From positions 62,001 to 126,000 of the forward strand of contig JAHIVT010000048.1 of the NCBI GenBank assembly GCA_018816555.1: a DNA stretch of 64,000 bases, in the 5' to 3' direction. The position numbers and the translations under genes were made by a program. This document shows positions 1 through 8,507 of this stretch, piece by piece. The DNA is from Pseudomonadota bacterium (lineage in GTDB: Bacteria > Desulfobacterota > Desulfobulbia > Desulfobulbales > SURF-16). Position 1 is the stretch's first letter; each line of letters opens with the position of its first letter. The notes under the pieces are model-generated. The model was not told the origin of the DNA and did not search any database. It was given only the letters and a program-made list of their open reading frames with translations.

Positions 1-176
1 AGCACGATCACTGTTCCGCCATGTTTCTCCTTGAGGCGCACAGCCTCTTCAAGGGCATGACGGTCATAGGGATTAATGATGGATTGCACCCCTTCCCTGG
101 ACAAGGTATTGGTCTTGGGGTCCAGACGAACATCCTTGGCATCAGGAACCTGTTTGATACAGACAATAATCTTCAT
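1..176 (-). CDS. etfB: Electron transfer flavoprotein beta subunit, N-terminal part (truncated by window edge)
   Basis: The first ~58 codons read MKIIVCIKQVPDAKDVRLDP and then continue with an INPYDRHALEEAVRLKEKHGG stretch typical of the EtfB N-terminus. EtfB and EtfA form the soluble FAD/AMP heterodimer that takes electrons from acyl-CoA dehydrogenases. The ATG at 174-176 lies only five bases after the stop of the acyl-CoA dehydrogenase gene, and a GGAG lies within that gene's last codons, so the two are almost certainly cotranscribed and work as a pair. The rest of the gene, and probably etfA, lie beyond the window start. Family assignment is by N-terminal motif only. Confidence 0.85.
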   Translation of the reverse strand, partial: MKIIVCIKQVPDAKDVRLDPKTNTLSREGVQSIINPYDRHALEEAVRLKEKHGGTVIV

Positions 177-181
177 CAGTC

Positions 182-1330
182 TTATGTGTACTCCTTGTTC
201 AGTTCCTGCCCAATCACATTTCTCTGTATCTGGTTGGTTCCTTCATAAATCTGGAGAATTTTGGCGTCCCGCATCATTTTCTCAACCGGATAATCCCGCA
301 TATAACCATAACCGCCGAGAACCTGCACCGCATCAACTGTGACCTTCATCGCCATATCGGTGGCAAAAACCTTGCACATGGAAGAGGCTTTGGACATGTC
401 TTTCGGATGGGCATCAATATGCTTGGCCGCAGCATAAACAAGGGCGCGGGCAGCTTCAAGCTGGATCGCCATATCGGCAAGCATGTGCTGCACGGCCTGA
501 AAAGAGATAATCGGTTTACCGAATTGCACTCTCTGCTTGGCATAGGTAACTGCCTCATCCAAGGCCGCTTGGCCAAGTCCGACGCCGAGAATGGCGATAC
601 CCGGTCGTGATTTGTCCAATGTTTTCATGACCGTTATGAAACCGGTGCCTTGCCGGCCGATAAGCCGGTCTTTCGGAATGCGGCAGTCTTTGAAGATAAG
701 CTCACGGGTTGAAGATGCCCGGATGCCGAGTTTCTTTTCCTTGACCCCGTAAGAAAAACCCGGATCAGTATCTTCTACGACAAACATGGAAGCACCGCGA
801 GGGCCTTTTGAACGATCGGTGATGGCAATGACTGTATAAATCTTGGCTTCACCGGCGTTGGTTATCCACTGTTTGGTACCGTTCAGTACCCATTCATCAC
901 CATCGAGTACGGCGGTGGTCTGGATACCTGAGGCATCACTGCCGGCATTGGCTTCCGTGAGGGCAAAAGCGGCTTTTTTCACGCCGGTGGCAATATCCGG
1001 CAGATATTTCTGCTTCATTTCTTCACTGCCGGAAATCATAATGGGAAATGCGCCAAGGGCACTGGCGGCAAATGCCGTTGCCACACCGACACAACCACGA
1101 CCAAACTGTTCCAGAGCTAAAACGATTTCAAAGGTGCCTGCCCCGAAACCGCCGTATTCTTCGGGAATATAAATACCAAAAAGATCTGCTTTGGCAACAG
1201 CGTCAAGAATATCTCTTGGAAACTCTTCGGATTCATCGAGAGCTGCACGTTGGGGAATGATTAACTCGTCGGCAATCTGCCGGGAGAGATCAACTATCAT
1301 CTGCTGTTCTTCAGTTAAAAAATAATCCAC
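182..1330 (-). CDS. Acyl-CoA dehydrogenase (short-chain type)
   Basis: A 382-residue FAD-dependent acyl-CoA dehydrogenase, the usual length for the family. It begins with the helical LTEEQQMIVDLSRQIADE segment, has the FALTEANAGSDASG and WITNAGEA flavin/substrate loops in the middle, and ends with the IYEGTNQIQR motif, where Glu363 is the expected catalytic base. The start is a GTG at 1328-1330 behind GAGGAG. It oxidises acyl-CoA to enoyl-CoA and passes electrons to Etf, whose beta subunit follows directly. It lies 36 bp behind fabH, so a fatty-acid degradation or acyl-CoA-handling step appears coupled to the plsX-fabH lipid synthesis genes. Substrate chain length cannot be told from sequence alone; butyryl-CoA-like or glutaryl-CoA-like activity is possible. 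Confidence 0.93.
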   Translation of the reverse strand: MDYFLTEEQQMIVDLSRQIADELIIPQRAALDESEEFPRDILDAVAKADLFGIYIPEEYGGFGAGTFEIVLALEQFGRGCVGVATAFAASALGAFPIMISGSEEMKQKYLPDIATGVKKAAFALTEANAGSDASGIQTTAVLDGDEWVLNGTKQWITNAGEAKIYTVIAITDRSKGPRGASMFVVEDTDPGFSYGVKEKKLGIRASSTRELIFKDCRIPKDRLIGRQGTGFITVMKTLDKSRPGIAILGVGLGQAALDEAVTYAKQRVQFGKPIISFQAVQHMLADMAIQLEAARALVYAAAKHIDAHPKDMSKASSMCKVFATDMAMKVTVDAVQVLGGYGYMRDYPVEKMMRDAKILQIYEGTNQIQRNVIGQELNKEYT

Positions 1331-1366
1331 AGCTTAACTCCTCAACAAAATTATAATCAGAAAATT

Positions 1367-2344
1367 CTACCATCGAAATAAAGTGGCACCCCAGGTAAAA
1401 CCACCACCAAAGGCACAGAGCAGAACAAGATCTCCGGCATTAATGCGGCCTTCCCGATTCGCCTCGTCCAAGGCTATAGGGATACTAGCCGCCGATGTAT
1501 TACCATATTTGTCCAGATTTATGTAGACTTTTTCACTGGCTATCCCCAGCCTTTCTCCCAGGCTTTTTAAGATACGGATATTGGCCTGATGAGGAATAAA
1601 AAGGGCAATATCATCGACCGACACCTGCACCTGGTCAAGCACGTTCATGATAGCCATGTCCATGGAGCGAACGGCATACTTGAAAACATCCCGTCCGGCC
1701 ATCTTGATATAGGAACCGTCATTGTCTTGGGAAGCCAGATTTTTGTTCATACTCGGCACATTGTCCATATAGAGAAGCTTATAAAGACTGCCGTCTGAAA
1801 AGAGTTTGCTGGCCAACATGCCGCGATGCTCTGTTGTCCCTGTAACCAAGCAGGCCCCGGCTCCATCACCAAAGAGAACACAGGTGTTGCGATCTTCCCA
1901 GTTGACCCGGCTCGATAATGTCTCGGCGCCGACAACCAGAATTTTCATGTCCGGATCTGCTTTGATGTATTTATCAGCCACATCGAGACAAAAAACAAAA
2001 CCCGAACAGGCGGCATTGATATCGAGAGCAAATGCGCGTGTAGCCCCAAGTTCTTTTTGCACCAGACAGGCACATGACGGCATGCCCATATCGGGTGTGA
2101 TCGTGCCGACAATAATCATGTCGATTTCGTCTGGTGACAGCTTTGCCATTTCCAGTGCCCTGCCGGCGGCCAGGGTGGCGAGTTTGGAGGTTTCCTCTCC
2201 CTGAACGGCGATACGTCTGTTTTTAATGCCCGTCCGGGTGGTGATCCATTCGTCGGATGTATCCACCATTTTTTCCAGGTCCGCATTAGACAGGACTTTT
2301 GCCGGCAGAGCTGAACCAGTGCCGAGGACAACCATTCTGTTCAT
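1367..2344 (-). CDS. fabH: Beta-ketoacyl-ACP synthase III
   Basis: A 325-residue FabH, which condenses acetyl-CoA or another short acyl-CoA with malonyl-ACP to start fatty acid synthesis. The catalytic triad is visible: Cys in INAACSGFVF, His in FIPHQANIRI and Asn in YGNTSAAS. The N-terminal region (GTGSALPAKVLSN, SDEWITTRTGI) matches the family. Its ATG directly abuts the plsX stop, and a GGGAG ribosome-binding site lies inside the end of plsX, so translation is probably coupled. The gene order DUF177-rpmF-plsX-fabH is widely conserved in bacteria; here fabD/fabG do not follow and the next gene is an acyl-CoA dehydrogenase instead. Confidence 0.97.
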   Translation of the reverse strand: MNRMVVLGTGSALPAKVLSNADLEKMVDTSDEWITTRTGIKNRRIAVQGEETSKLATLAAGRALEMAKLSPDEIDMIIVGTITPDMGMPSCACLVQKELGATRAFALDINAACSGFVFCLDVADKYIKADPDMKILVVGAETLSSRVNWEDRNTCVLFGDGAGACLVTGTTEHRGMLASKLFSDGSLYKLLYMDNVPSMNKNLASQDNDGSYIKMAGRDVFKYAVRSMDMAIMNVLDQVQVSVDDIALFIPHQANIRILKSLGERLGIASEKVYINLDKYGNTSAASIPIALDEANREGRINAGDLVLLCAFGGGFTWGATLFRW

Positions 2345-3382
2345 TTATGCTGCTCCCGCCGGAACATTATTTTCTTCAAATTGAGATAAAGCCGATTTTG
2401 AATTCTCAAGCATGGCGAGAATATGGTCATTCACATTATGCTTGGCCAGACCATCAGCTACCAGCAGGGCATTCTTGATGGCCACCATATTGGACCTGCC
2501 ATGGCAGATAACACCTGTGCCGTTAAAGCCAAGCAAGGGAGCCCCGCCATATTCGGCATAGTCGACCCGTTTTTTGAAATTGCTGAAGGCTTGCTTGGCG
2601 AGAAAATATCCCATTCTCGCTTTGAATGTTTTACCGATTTCTTCCCTGAGCATGGCTAATACAGCTTCAGCCAACCCTTCACTGAGCTTTAGACAAACAT
2701 TGCCGACAAATCCGTCACAGACGATAACATCCACATCGCCGACAAATGTATCACGGCCCTCGACATTGCCTATATAGTTCAGTCCACTGCTCTGAAAAAG
2801 GGAATGGGCGCTTTTCACCAGGGCATTTCCCTTGCCGCCCTCTTCGCCGATACTCAGCAGGCCGACACGAGGGTTTTCAATGCCATACATGATACGGGAA
2901 AAAGCGGAAGCCATAACGCCGAACTGGAACAGGTGTTTCGGACGGCAATCAACATTTGCGCCGACATCCATGACCACAACCGGGCCTTTCAGGGTAGGAA
3001 AAACGCTGGCAATTCCCGGACGTGAAATATCCTTTAACCTGCCGAGAAATTTAATGGCCGCGGCCATGACGGCACCGGAATTTCCAGGGCTGACCACTGC
3101 ATCGACTTCATGCTTTCTGAGAAGTTCAAAAGCAACGACAACAGAAGAGTCTTTCTTTTTGCGAACGGCCTCGATGGGTGAGTCGTGCATGGTAATGACC
3201 TGGGAGGTCGGCACAAAATCAACCAGATGCGAGATGCCTTCTTTTTTCAGGGCTGGCTTAATCTGCTCCTCACCACCAACTATGGTGATATGCACATCCG
3301 CATCACGAACAGCCAGCGCAGCACCTGCAACCATTTCTGCCGGGCCACGGTCACTTCCCATGGCATCAAGAGCTATCCGCAC
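2345..3382 (-). CDS. plsX: Phosphate acyltransferase PlsX
   Basis: A 345-residue PlsX, which converts acyl-ACP to acyl-phosphate, the acyl donor for PlsY in phospholipid synthesis. It opens with the characteristic MRIALDAMGSDRGP segment and contains SPIEAVRKKKDSS, SPGNSGAVMA, VGLLSIGEE and the glycine-rich GAPLLGFNGTGVICHG motif. It acts as a peripheral protein at the inner membrane. The gene sits between rpmF and fabH, with fabH starting immediately after its stop. Length and motifs are normal. Confidence 0.97.
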   Translation of the reverse strand: MRIALDAMGSDRGPAEMVAGAALAVRDADVHITIVGGEEQIKPALKKEGISHLVDFVPTSQVITMHDSPIEAVRKKKDSSVVVAFELLRKHEVDAVVSPGNSGAVMAAAIKFLGRLKDISRPGIASVFPTLKGPVVVMDVGANVDCRPKHLFQFGVMASAFSRIMYGIENPRVGLLSIGEEGGKGNALVKSAHSLFQSSGLNYIGNVEGRDTFVGDVDVIVCDGFVGNVCLKLSEGLAEAVLAMLREEIGKTFKARMGYFLAKQAFSNFKKRVDYAEYGGAPLLGFNGTGVICHGRSNMVAIKNALLVADGLAKHNVNDHILAMLENSKSALSQFEENNVPAGAA

Positions 3383-3516
3383 GCAACATCTCCTCTGGCC
3401 AAATGAGCACGTTTCTTTTTAAACTGAAGCATGCTCTTCAATACATTTCCCAGGTCTTTACATCTTGAGGCAGCTTAACCACAGGTTACTGCCACCCCAA
3501 ATTCAGCCAATGGAGA

Positions 3517-3708
3517 CTAGTCAATATCTTCTTCACCAAGATCGATTACTTTACGCCCCTTGTAGGAACCGCAACTGGAACAGAGGCGATGTGGCAGTTT
3601 TGGTTCACCACAATCTGCGCATGTGGAAATGGTGGGTGCGGTCAATCCGTCATGGGAACGACGGATTCTGGTACGGGAACGAGAGTGTCTTCTTTTCGGT
3701 AAGGCCAT
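3517..3708 (-). CDS. rpmF: 50S ribosomal protein L32
   Basis: A 63-residue basic protein starting [21 protein letters not shown], with two cysteine pairs (CADC and CSSC) that form the zinc-ribbon of the cysteine-containing L32 type. It belongs to the large ribosomal subunit. It lies between the DUF177 gene and plsX, the classic arrangement that couples ribosome and lipid gene expression. A stretch of ~130 bases separates it from plsX. Confidence 0.97.
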   Translation of the reverse strand: MALPKRRHSRSRTRIRRSHDGLTAPTISTCADCGEPKLPHRLCSSCGSYKGRKVIDLGEEDID

Positions 3709-3773
3709 TATTTTTCCTCCAACCTACGAGTTTATGTGAAAAAAATTAACTTTTTAAAGTTGCTGCATAAATA

Positions 3774-4283
3774 TTAACCCTTCAATTTGGCTAACACACT
3801 AAAGGGCGAAGAAGTATCAGGTTGACATCGACATTGTTCATGATTGAGATTTGCTCCGCATTTACTACACATCCCACGACACTCCGCGGAGCAGAGTTTT
3901 TTCATGGGCACGGCAAGGTATAACTGCTGCTGCAATATATCGGTAATATTGATTTCACCATTTTCAAGGATGTCCATATCCATCTCGCTATCGTGACAGT
4001 AATGGTCTTTTTCCTCCATTTCGCTTATGCCTTCCGTGGGAAGTTCAAGATTTATGCTGAAATCGGAGTCCAACGGCAGATGAAATTTCCCGAGACAACG
4101 GTCACATTCAAAGACAGCAGTAGCTGAAAATCTCCCTGTAACCACAACACGTTGCCCAAGCCTTTTCAGTCTGAGCGAAGACTCCGCTTTCCCCAAGCGT
4201 TCGAGATCTTGTGGGAACCAATGAGCATCGTCTACAGAGAGAGACAGGCCCTCTTCCGGAATTTCATAAAAATCAATCTTCAC
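3774..4283 (-). CDS. DUF177 (YceD-like) large-subunit rRNA accumulation protein
   Basis: A 169-residue protein of the DUF177/YceD family, placed just upstream of rpmF as in most bacteria; in E. coli and plants the family is linked to 23S rRNA accumulation. The chosen start is the GTG at 4281-4283, giving VKIDFYEIPEEGLSL after GGAG at good spacing; an upstream ATG at 4325 would add 14 hydrophobic residues that the family does not have. The middle carries a FECDRCLGKFHLPL segment and the C-terminus has a cysteine cluster (CSAECRGMCSKCGANL, CRC) that probably binds zinc. Confident on family, less on biochemical role. Confidence 0.88.
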   Translation of the reverse strand: MKIDFYEIPEEGLSLSVDDAHWFPQDLERLGKAESSLRLKRLGQRVVVTGRFSATAVFECDRCLGKFHLPLDSDFSINLELPTEGISEMEEKDHYCHDSEMDMDILENGEINITDILQQQLYLAVPMKKLCSAECRGMCSKCGANLNHEQCRCQPDTSSPFSVLAKLKG

Positions 4284-4419
4284 AACACAGGCTCCAAAAG
4301 CAATATATAGCAGGCAAAGGAACAAGAAATTATAAATAAAATTAATTTCTTGTCAAGAGCTTTCATTGAAGATAACAGAAATAGGAAAGGAATGAAGAAA
4401 AAAAAGAAGCCTTATGGAG

Positions 4420-4896
4420 CTAAAGAAGTTCCGCCAGCCTTGATCCGGTATGCTGCAGGCGTAAACCGCAAACTACTACGATTTTCTTGAGAAGTTTGAT
4501 AGACAAAGCAGGTTCTTTCTGAAAAAGCTTCTGGGCATTGTCAAAGGAGAGGACATAGGCCTGTGTTTCTTCAACAGCGGAAATCGTGACCGAATGTTGA
4601 TGGGATGCGGCAACAGCCATCTCCCCAAAGAGTGAACCTTTTTCTAAAATTGCCAGTATGATATTTTTGCCCGGGAATCTGCCTTCACGCTTGACAACCA
4701 GTTTGCCTTCAACCAGTAACCCCATAAACTTCATGGGATCTCCTTGTTTCCATAGTATCGTTCCCGGGGCATAGCGACGGAGTTCAAGATAACAAATGAG
4801 TCTCTCAACCTCGTTTTCCGTGAATTCAGGAAACAAATTGTGGAACTGCCGTTTATCTGCCTGAGATTTTGATGCCTTGTCTTGCGCACCTTGCAT
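4420..4896 (-). CDS. Cyclic nucleotide-binding domain-like protein
   Basis: A 158-residue protein that is essentially one CAP/CRP-type beta-roll domain: it has LRRYAPGTILWKQGD, a GLLVEGKLVV strand and the phosphate-binding-cassette region GSLFGEMAVAA. There is no DNA-binding helix-turn-helix after it. The Arg that normally contacts the cyclic phosphate in the cassette is not evident (SHQHSVTI where an R-S/T-A pattern is usual), so it may bind a different ligand or none. It starts 8 bp after the second mlaC-like gene, so it is probably the last gene of the Mla operon. A regulatory role for phospholipid transport is inference only. Confidence 0.82.
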   Translation of the reverse strand: MQGAQDKASKSQADKRQFHNLFPEFTENEVERLICYLELRRYAPGTILWKQGDPMKFMGLLVEGKLVVKREGRFPGKNIILAILEKGSLFGEMAVAASHQHSVTISAVEETQAYVLSFDNAQKLFQKEPALSIKLLKKIVVVCGLRLQHTGSRLAELL

Positions 4897-4904
4897 AACA
4901 GTGC

Positions 4905-5537
4905 CTATTCCCCTTCCGCCGCATTTTTTTCCAGTTTTTCATCAATCCGCTTCACCAGTCCGGCATATTTTTCTTTCATGATAATACTGTTGAACTGACT
5001 CCGGTAATTCTGCACCAGACTGACACCTTCAATAACCACATCGTAAACACGCCATCTGTCCTGGGTTTTATAAAGCTTATAACTAATCGGGATATCGAGG
5101 TTATTGTGCTTGATAAGGGTTGGAACCAATGATTTGTTTTCCCTTACGGATTCTTTCAGAAAAATAATCTTTTCATCTGAATAGGCTTCGATTTTATCAA
5201 TATAGGAATTTTCAATCAACCGGGAAAAAATTTCAACGAAATGGCCTTTATCAGCATCAGATAAATCTTTCCAATACTTTCCCATCGTCAATTTCGACAT
5301 CTCTTTAAAATCAAAATGATGGCGGACGACGGTAAGAATCAGTTTCCTTTTGTACTGGCTATTTTCAACAAGTTCCAGCTGATCAGTTTTCAATATAGCC
5401 ATTATTTCTTCAACTGCGCTCTGCATATATTCTGCCGGGCTGTTCAGACAGGCGGCCTCATCGGCTTTGAGCAACAGGGCAAAAAGGCAATACATAAATA
5501 TTGCCGTGGTTTGGAAACGAACAGGTAATTTATTCAT
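4905..5537 (-). CDS. mlaC: MlaC-family phospholipid-binding protein, copy 2
   Basis: A 210-residue MlaC/Ttg2D protein, the periplasmic carrier that shuttles phospholipids between MlaA in the outer membrane and the MlaFEDB complex in the inner membrane. I chose the ATG at 5535-5537, which gives a clean signal peptide (MNKLPVRFQTTAIFMYCLFALLL, then KADEA); a TTG at 5630 would extend it by 31 non-conserved residues that overlap mlaA. Family hallmarks are MTGKYW-like LTMGKYWKDLSDADK, FVEIFSRLIENSYIDKIEAYSDEK and IEGVSLVQNYRSQF near the end. It is a clear paralogue of the copy at 6568-7212, on the other side of mlaA. Two carriers in one operon is unusual. Confidence 0.9.
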   Translation of the reverse strand: MNKLPVRFQTTAIFMYCLFALLLKADEAACLNSPAEYMQSAVEEIMAILKTDQLELVENSQYKRKLILTVVRHHFDFKEMSKLTMGKYWKDLSDADKGHFVEIFSRLIENSYIDKIEAYSDEKIIFLKESVRENKSLVPTLIKHNNLDIPISYKLYKTQDRWRVYDVVIEGVSLVQNYRSQFNSIIMKEKYAGLVKRIDEKLEKNAAEGE

Positions 5538-5626
5538 AACGGATCGAATAATAATCAAATCGGTGTAATAATGGCGAATATCCCGGCAGCCCGAGGCAGC
5601 AATACCATGGGCAGCCAAGGGAAATT

Positions 5627-6442
5627 TCAATAAATTTTATTATTCTGTTTTGAATCTTTGACTTTGCTCTGCCGATATTGAATATAGGCGTCGCGAAGAG
5701 AAATATAAGGATCGAATGAAGATTGCAGAAATGCCTCGTAATCTCCGATAACCAAAGAGGTATTATTCACCTGCTTGCCTCCGTACAGGGCCAGGCCATC
5801 TTCAAGATCATTCTGCATGACCCAGCCAAGGGGGCTCAGATAGGAGTCTCCGAACAATCCGAAGCTATCACGCATAGTGGACGGCCCCAGAACAGGCCAA
5901 CAAAAATAGATACCATTGCCGATTCCCCAGTATCCGAAAGTCTGCCCCAGATCCTCTTCCTTTATTTCAAGACCGAAGACATCCTTGGCAGGATCGCCAA
6001 ACCCTGCCACCCCTGCGGTTGTATTAATGACAAAACGGGATGCTTCAATGCCGGCGTTTTTAAATTTCCCCTGTAATACATTATTAACAAAACGAACCGG
6101 AAAAAACAGATTATGAAAGGCATTTCGTATGCAGATGCGAATATCCTGGGGCAAAACCGCACCATAAGCTCGGGCTACAGGCTTTAATGCCCAGAAATAA
6201 AGCTTGTCGTTGAAATGGAAAAAAAAGCGATTGACCGGCTCAAGCGGATCACTGACCTCCACACCTGCCTCCTGCTCATCCAACTCATCATCAAGGAAGG
6301 CTGCGTCGCCCATCTCGTCTGCAGCCCATGCCGATGATTGAAAGTTTACCCTGAACAATCTGTGGTTATCCCAGCCGGAAACCAGCACCAGCAAAAGCAC
6401 GAGAACAGCGATTAATTTCGCATTGACAATATTTTTTATCAC
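5627..6442 (-). CDS. mlaA: MlaA (VacJ) outer-membrane phospholipid transport protein
   Basis: A 271-residue MlaA/VacJ-family protein, which removes misplaced phospholipids from the outer leaflet of the outer membrane. Family motifs are SDPLEPVNRFFFHFNDKL, the helical RICIRNAFHNLFFPVRFVNN stretch, FGDPAKDVFGLE and GQTFGYWGIGNGIYFCWPVLGPS. The start is a GTG at 6440-6442 behind GGGGA. The N-terminus is a signal sequence, but the lipobox cysteine of the usual MlaA lipoprotein is absent: the hydrophobic core ends in VSGWD, with Trp at residue 24. Instead an SAWA-ADE sequence near residue 40 could be cut by signal peptidase I. It lies between two mlaC copies. Confidence 0.93.
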   Translation of the reverse strand: MIKNIVNAKLIAVLVLLLVLVSGWDNHRLFRVNFQSSAWAADEMGDAAFLDDELDEQEAGVEVSDPLEPVNRFFFHFNDKLYFWALKPVARAYGAVLPQDIRICIRNAFHNLFFPVRFVNNVLQGKFKNAGIEASRFVINTTAGVAGFGDPAKDVFGLEIKEEDLGQTFGYWGIGNGIYFCWPVLGPSTMRDSFGLFGDSYLSPLGWVMQNDLEDGLALYGGKQVNNTSLVIGDYEAFLQSSFDPYISLRDAYIQYRQSKVKDSKQNNKIY

Positions 6443-6567
6443 AATAATTCCCCGTCGTTAAATCCTACTAAGCCGTTGTAAAAAAACTTAACATCCCAAT
6501 GCATTGACAGACATATGGGGACCGTAACCAAATTATTTAAAAATGCATGGGTATTTCGTAACGGCCT

Positions 6568-7212
6568 TTACTCATGTGTCTCAATATCATTTTGTTTATT
6601 TTCCTGAATTTTTTCTTCCATGCGGCGGACCAGACCATCATAACCTTCGTTTTTAATTATCTGATCGAATTGTTGCCGATAGTTTTGCACGAGACTGACA
6701 CCTTCTATAATAATATCATAGATCAGCCATTGTCCCTTATCATCTTTTACACGGTAAACAATTGGGATTTCTTGATTATTCTTTACTATCTCACTATAGA
6801 CAATCGCCTTGTCATTGTTAACGATCTGTTTTTTAAATGTTACTTCTTCATCAGAATATGATTTGAGCCTGTTAATATAGGTGGTTTCAAGCACCTGGGA
6901 AAAAAGTGAAATAAACTGTTCTTTTTCCTGTCCGGTCCTGGCTCTCCAGTTAAGCGCCAAAACCCGTTGCGCCAGTTCGTCGGAAGCAAACCTACTTTTA
7001 ACGATTTTAACAATCTCTTCTTTTTTGGTTACCCATTGCTCGCCCGGATCGTTCCTGCGTAAAATATCTATAATCAGGTTCACAGAATCATGTAGCTGAT
7101 CAATCGGTTCATTGGCGGCATGACAGGGAACAGCAGTATTGATAAAAACAAAAAAAGCCAGCGAAAGCGACATCAACAGGGAAGCAATAGAAAGTTTATT
7201 TATTTTTTTCAT
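6568..7212 (-). CDS. mlaC: MlaC-family phospholipid-binding protein, copy 1
   Basis: A 214-residue MlaC/Ttg2D protein with an N-terminal signal peptide (MKKINKLSIASLLMSLSLAF, ending near CHAA). It carries the family's SRFASDELAQRVLALNWRAR region, the FISLFSQVLETTYINRLKSY helix and the terminal IIEGVSLVQNYRQQFDQII motif. It follows mlaD by about 75 bp and precedes mlaA, and acts as the soluble periplasmic lipid carrier. It shares the full-length pattern with the copy at 4905-5537, so the two probably arose by duplication. Confidence 0.92.
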   Translation of the reverse strand: MKKINKLSIASLLMSLSLAFFVFINTAVPCHAANEPIDQLHDSVNLIIDILRRNDPGEQWVTKKEEIVKIVKSRFASDELAQRVLALNWRARTGQEKEQFISLFSQVLETTYINRLKSYSDEEVTFKKQIVNNDKAIVYSEIVKNNQEIPIVYRVKDDKGQWLIYDIIIEGVSLVQNYRQQFDQIIKNEGYDGLVRRMEEKIQENKQNDIETHE

Positions 7213-7287
7213 CCCCGTTCATCTTTTCCCATAGTGAAGTTTACCCAGAGTAATCACGGTTGATCCATAGAAACAGGAGGATAGCGA

Positions 7288-7734
7288 TTATACTTTACCA
7301 AATATATATTTGCTGATCAAATCTTCAATATCAACGGCAGATTCCGTATCCGTGATCGCCCCCCCCTCCTTGAGATAGGTTTCCGATCCGCCCTGACTGA
7401 TACGAATATACTTGTCACCGATAATACCTTGAGTCTTGATGGAGGCAATGGCATCTTCAGTGATCTCGACATCATTGGAAAGATAGAGCGAGACTTCCGC
7501 CCGCTGTTCTTTGGTCAGTCTTATGTTTGAGACTTTTCCCACGCTGACCCCGGCAATGGTGATAACCGCCCCCTTTTTTAATCCTGACACGTTATCGAAG
7601 TCGGCCAACAAGGTATAATTCTGCCCTTTGGAAAAAATTGAAAATTCGCCGAACTGCAATGAGATATAAGCAAAGGCGAGAAAACCGAGGATCAAGAATA
7701 CCCCCACAACAAATTCAATGTTGTTTTTTTTCAT
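7288..7734 (-). CDS. mlaD: MlaD, MCE-domain substrate-binding subunit
   Basis: A 148-residue protein with one N-terminal membrane helix (FVVGVFLILGFLAFAYISL) and one MCE domain with the VSGLKKGAVITIAGVSVGKV signature. MlaD forms a hexameric ring on the periplasmic side of the inner-membrane MlaFEDB ABC complex. Its start overlaps the mlaF stop by four bases, so the genes are translationally coupled. It is the short MlaD type, with a brief tail after the MCE domain. Confidence 0.94.
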   Translation of the reverse strand: MKKNNIEFVVGVFLILGFLAFAYISLQFGEFSIFSKGQNYTLLADFDNVSGLKKGAVITIAGVSVGKVSNIRLTKEQRAEVSLYLSNDVEITEDAIASIKTQGIIGDKYIRISQGGSETYLKEGGAITDTESAVDIEDLISKYIFGKV

Positions 7735-8507
7735 ATATTATGTTCCATCTTTCTGCTTGAGTAGATATGCCCCATGGTCTCGGTGGCAAAGGAAACAATC
7801 TCTGGTTCGCTGCTTAAGGGAATATCTTCAGGGCTTGAAAAAGTCATCATCTTTCCTTTCTTCAACAAAACAACCTGATCTGCCAGATTAAACACCTTTG
7901 GGATATCATGGCTGACAATGATCGACGTATAGCCGAACTGCTTCTGGCTTGTAAAAAAAAGCCTGTAGATATCCATGGTTATCTGTGGATCAAGACCTGT
8001 TGTCGGCTCATCAAAGAGCATGATATCCGGCTGCAGCATCAATGCCCTGGCCAGACCAGCCCTCTTTTTCATCCCGCCGCTGAGCTGAGCGGGAAATTTA
8101 TCTTCGTGGCCCTCAAGATTAAACTGGGCAAGCATCTGCCTCACTCGTTGGGCAATTTCCTGGCTTTTGTATTTTGTCCTCTCCCTCAGAGGCAAAGCAA
8201 CGTTTTCAAAAACGGTCATTGAGTCAAGGAGCGCTGCTCCCTGAAATAACACCCCGAATTTCTCCCGTATTTTGTTTAATTCCCTCAGTTTCATCCGGGT
8301 GATATCTCGCCCGTTCACTAGAATCTCACCGGAATCCGGAGACAACAGGCCAAGGATAAGCTTTAAAGTGACACTTTTACCCTGACCGCTTCCTCCGGCA
8401 ATAACCGTCGTCTTGCCGGACTCAAAAGAAACGGTTACATCGTCAAGAACCCGCTGTTGGCCGAATGATTTCACAACGTTATGGAATTCGATTATCGCGG
8501 GACTCAT
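7731..8507 (-). CDS. mlaF: MlaF, ABC transporter ATP-binding protein
   Basis: A 258-residue ABC ATPase of the Mla/Ttg2A group. Walker A is GGSGQGKSV, the signature is LSGGMKKRAGLARAL and Walker B is IMLFDEPTTGLDP, followed by the IIVSHDIPKVF switch histidine. It powers phospholipid movement at the inner membrane with MlaE and MlaD. It overlaps both neighbours by four bases. No mlaB (STAS-domain) gene is present in the operon, as is common outside gammaproteobacteria. Confidence 0.96.
   Translation of the reverse strand: MSPAIIEFHNVVKSFGQQRVLDDVTVSFESGKTTVIAGGSGQGKSVTLKLILGLLSPDSGEILVNGRDITRMKLRELNKIREKFGVLFQGAALLDSMTVFENVALPLRERTKYKSQEIAQRVRQMLAQFNLEGHEDKFPAQLSGGMKKRAGLARALMLQPDIMLFDEPTTGLDPQITMDIYRLFFTSQKQFGYTSIIVSHDIPKVFNLADQVVLLKKGKMMTFSSPEDIPLSSEPEIVSFATETMGHIYSSRKMEHNI

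Noticed and set aside
5538-5630. 31-residue extension of the second MlaC from a TTG
   Set aside because: The internal ATG at 5537 gives a normal signal peptide and length, while the extension would bury it.
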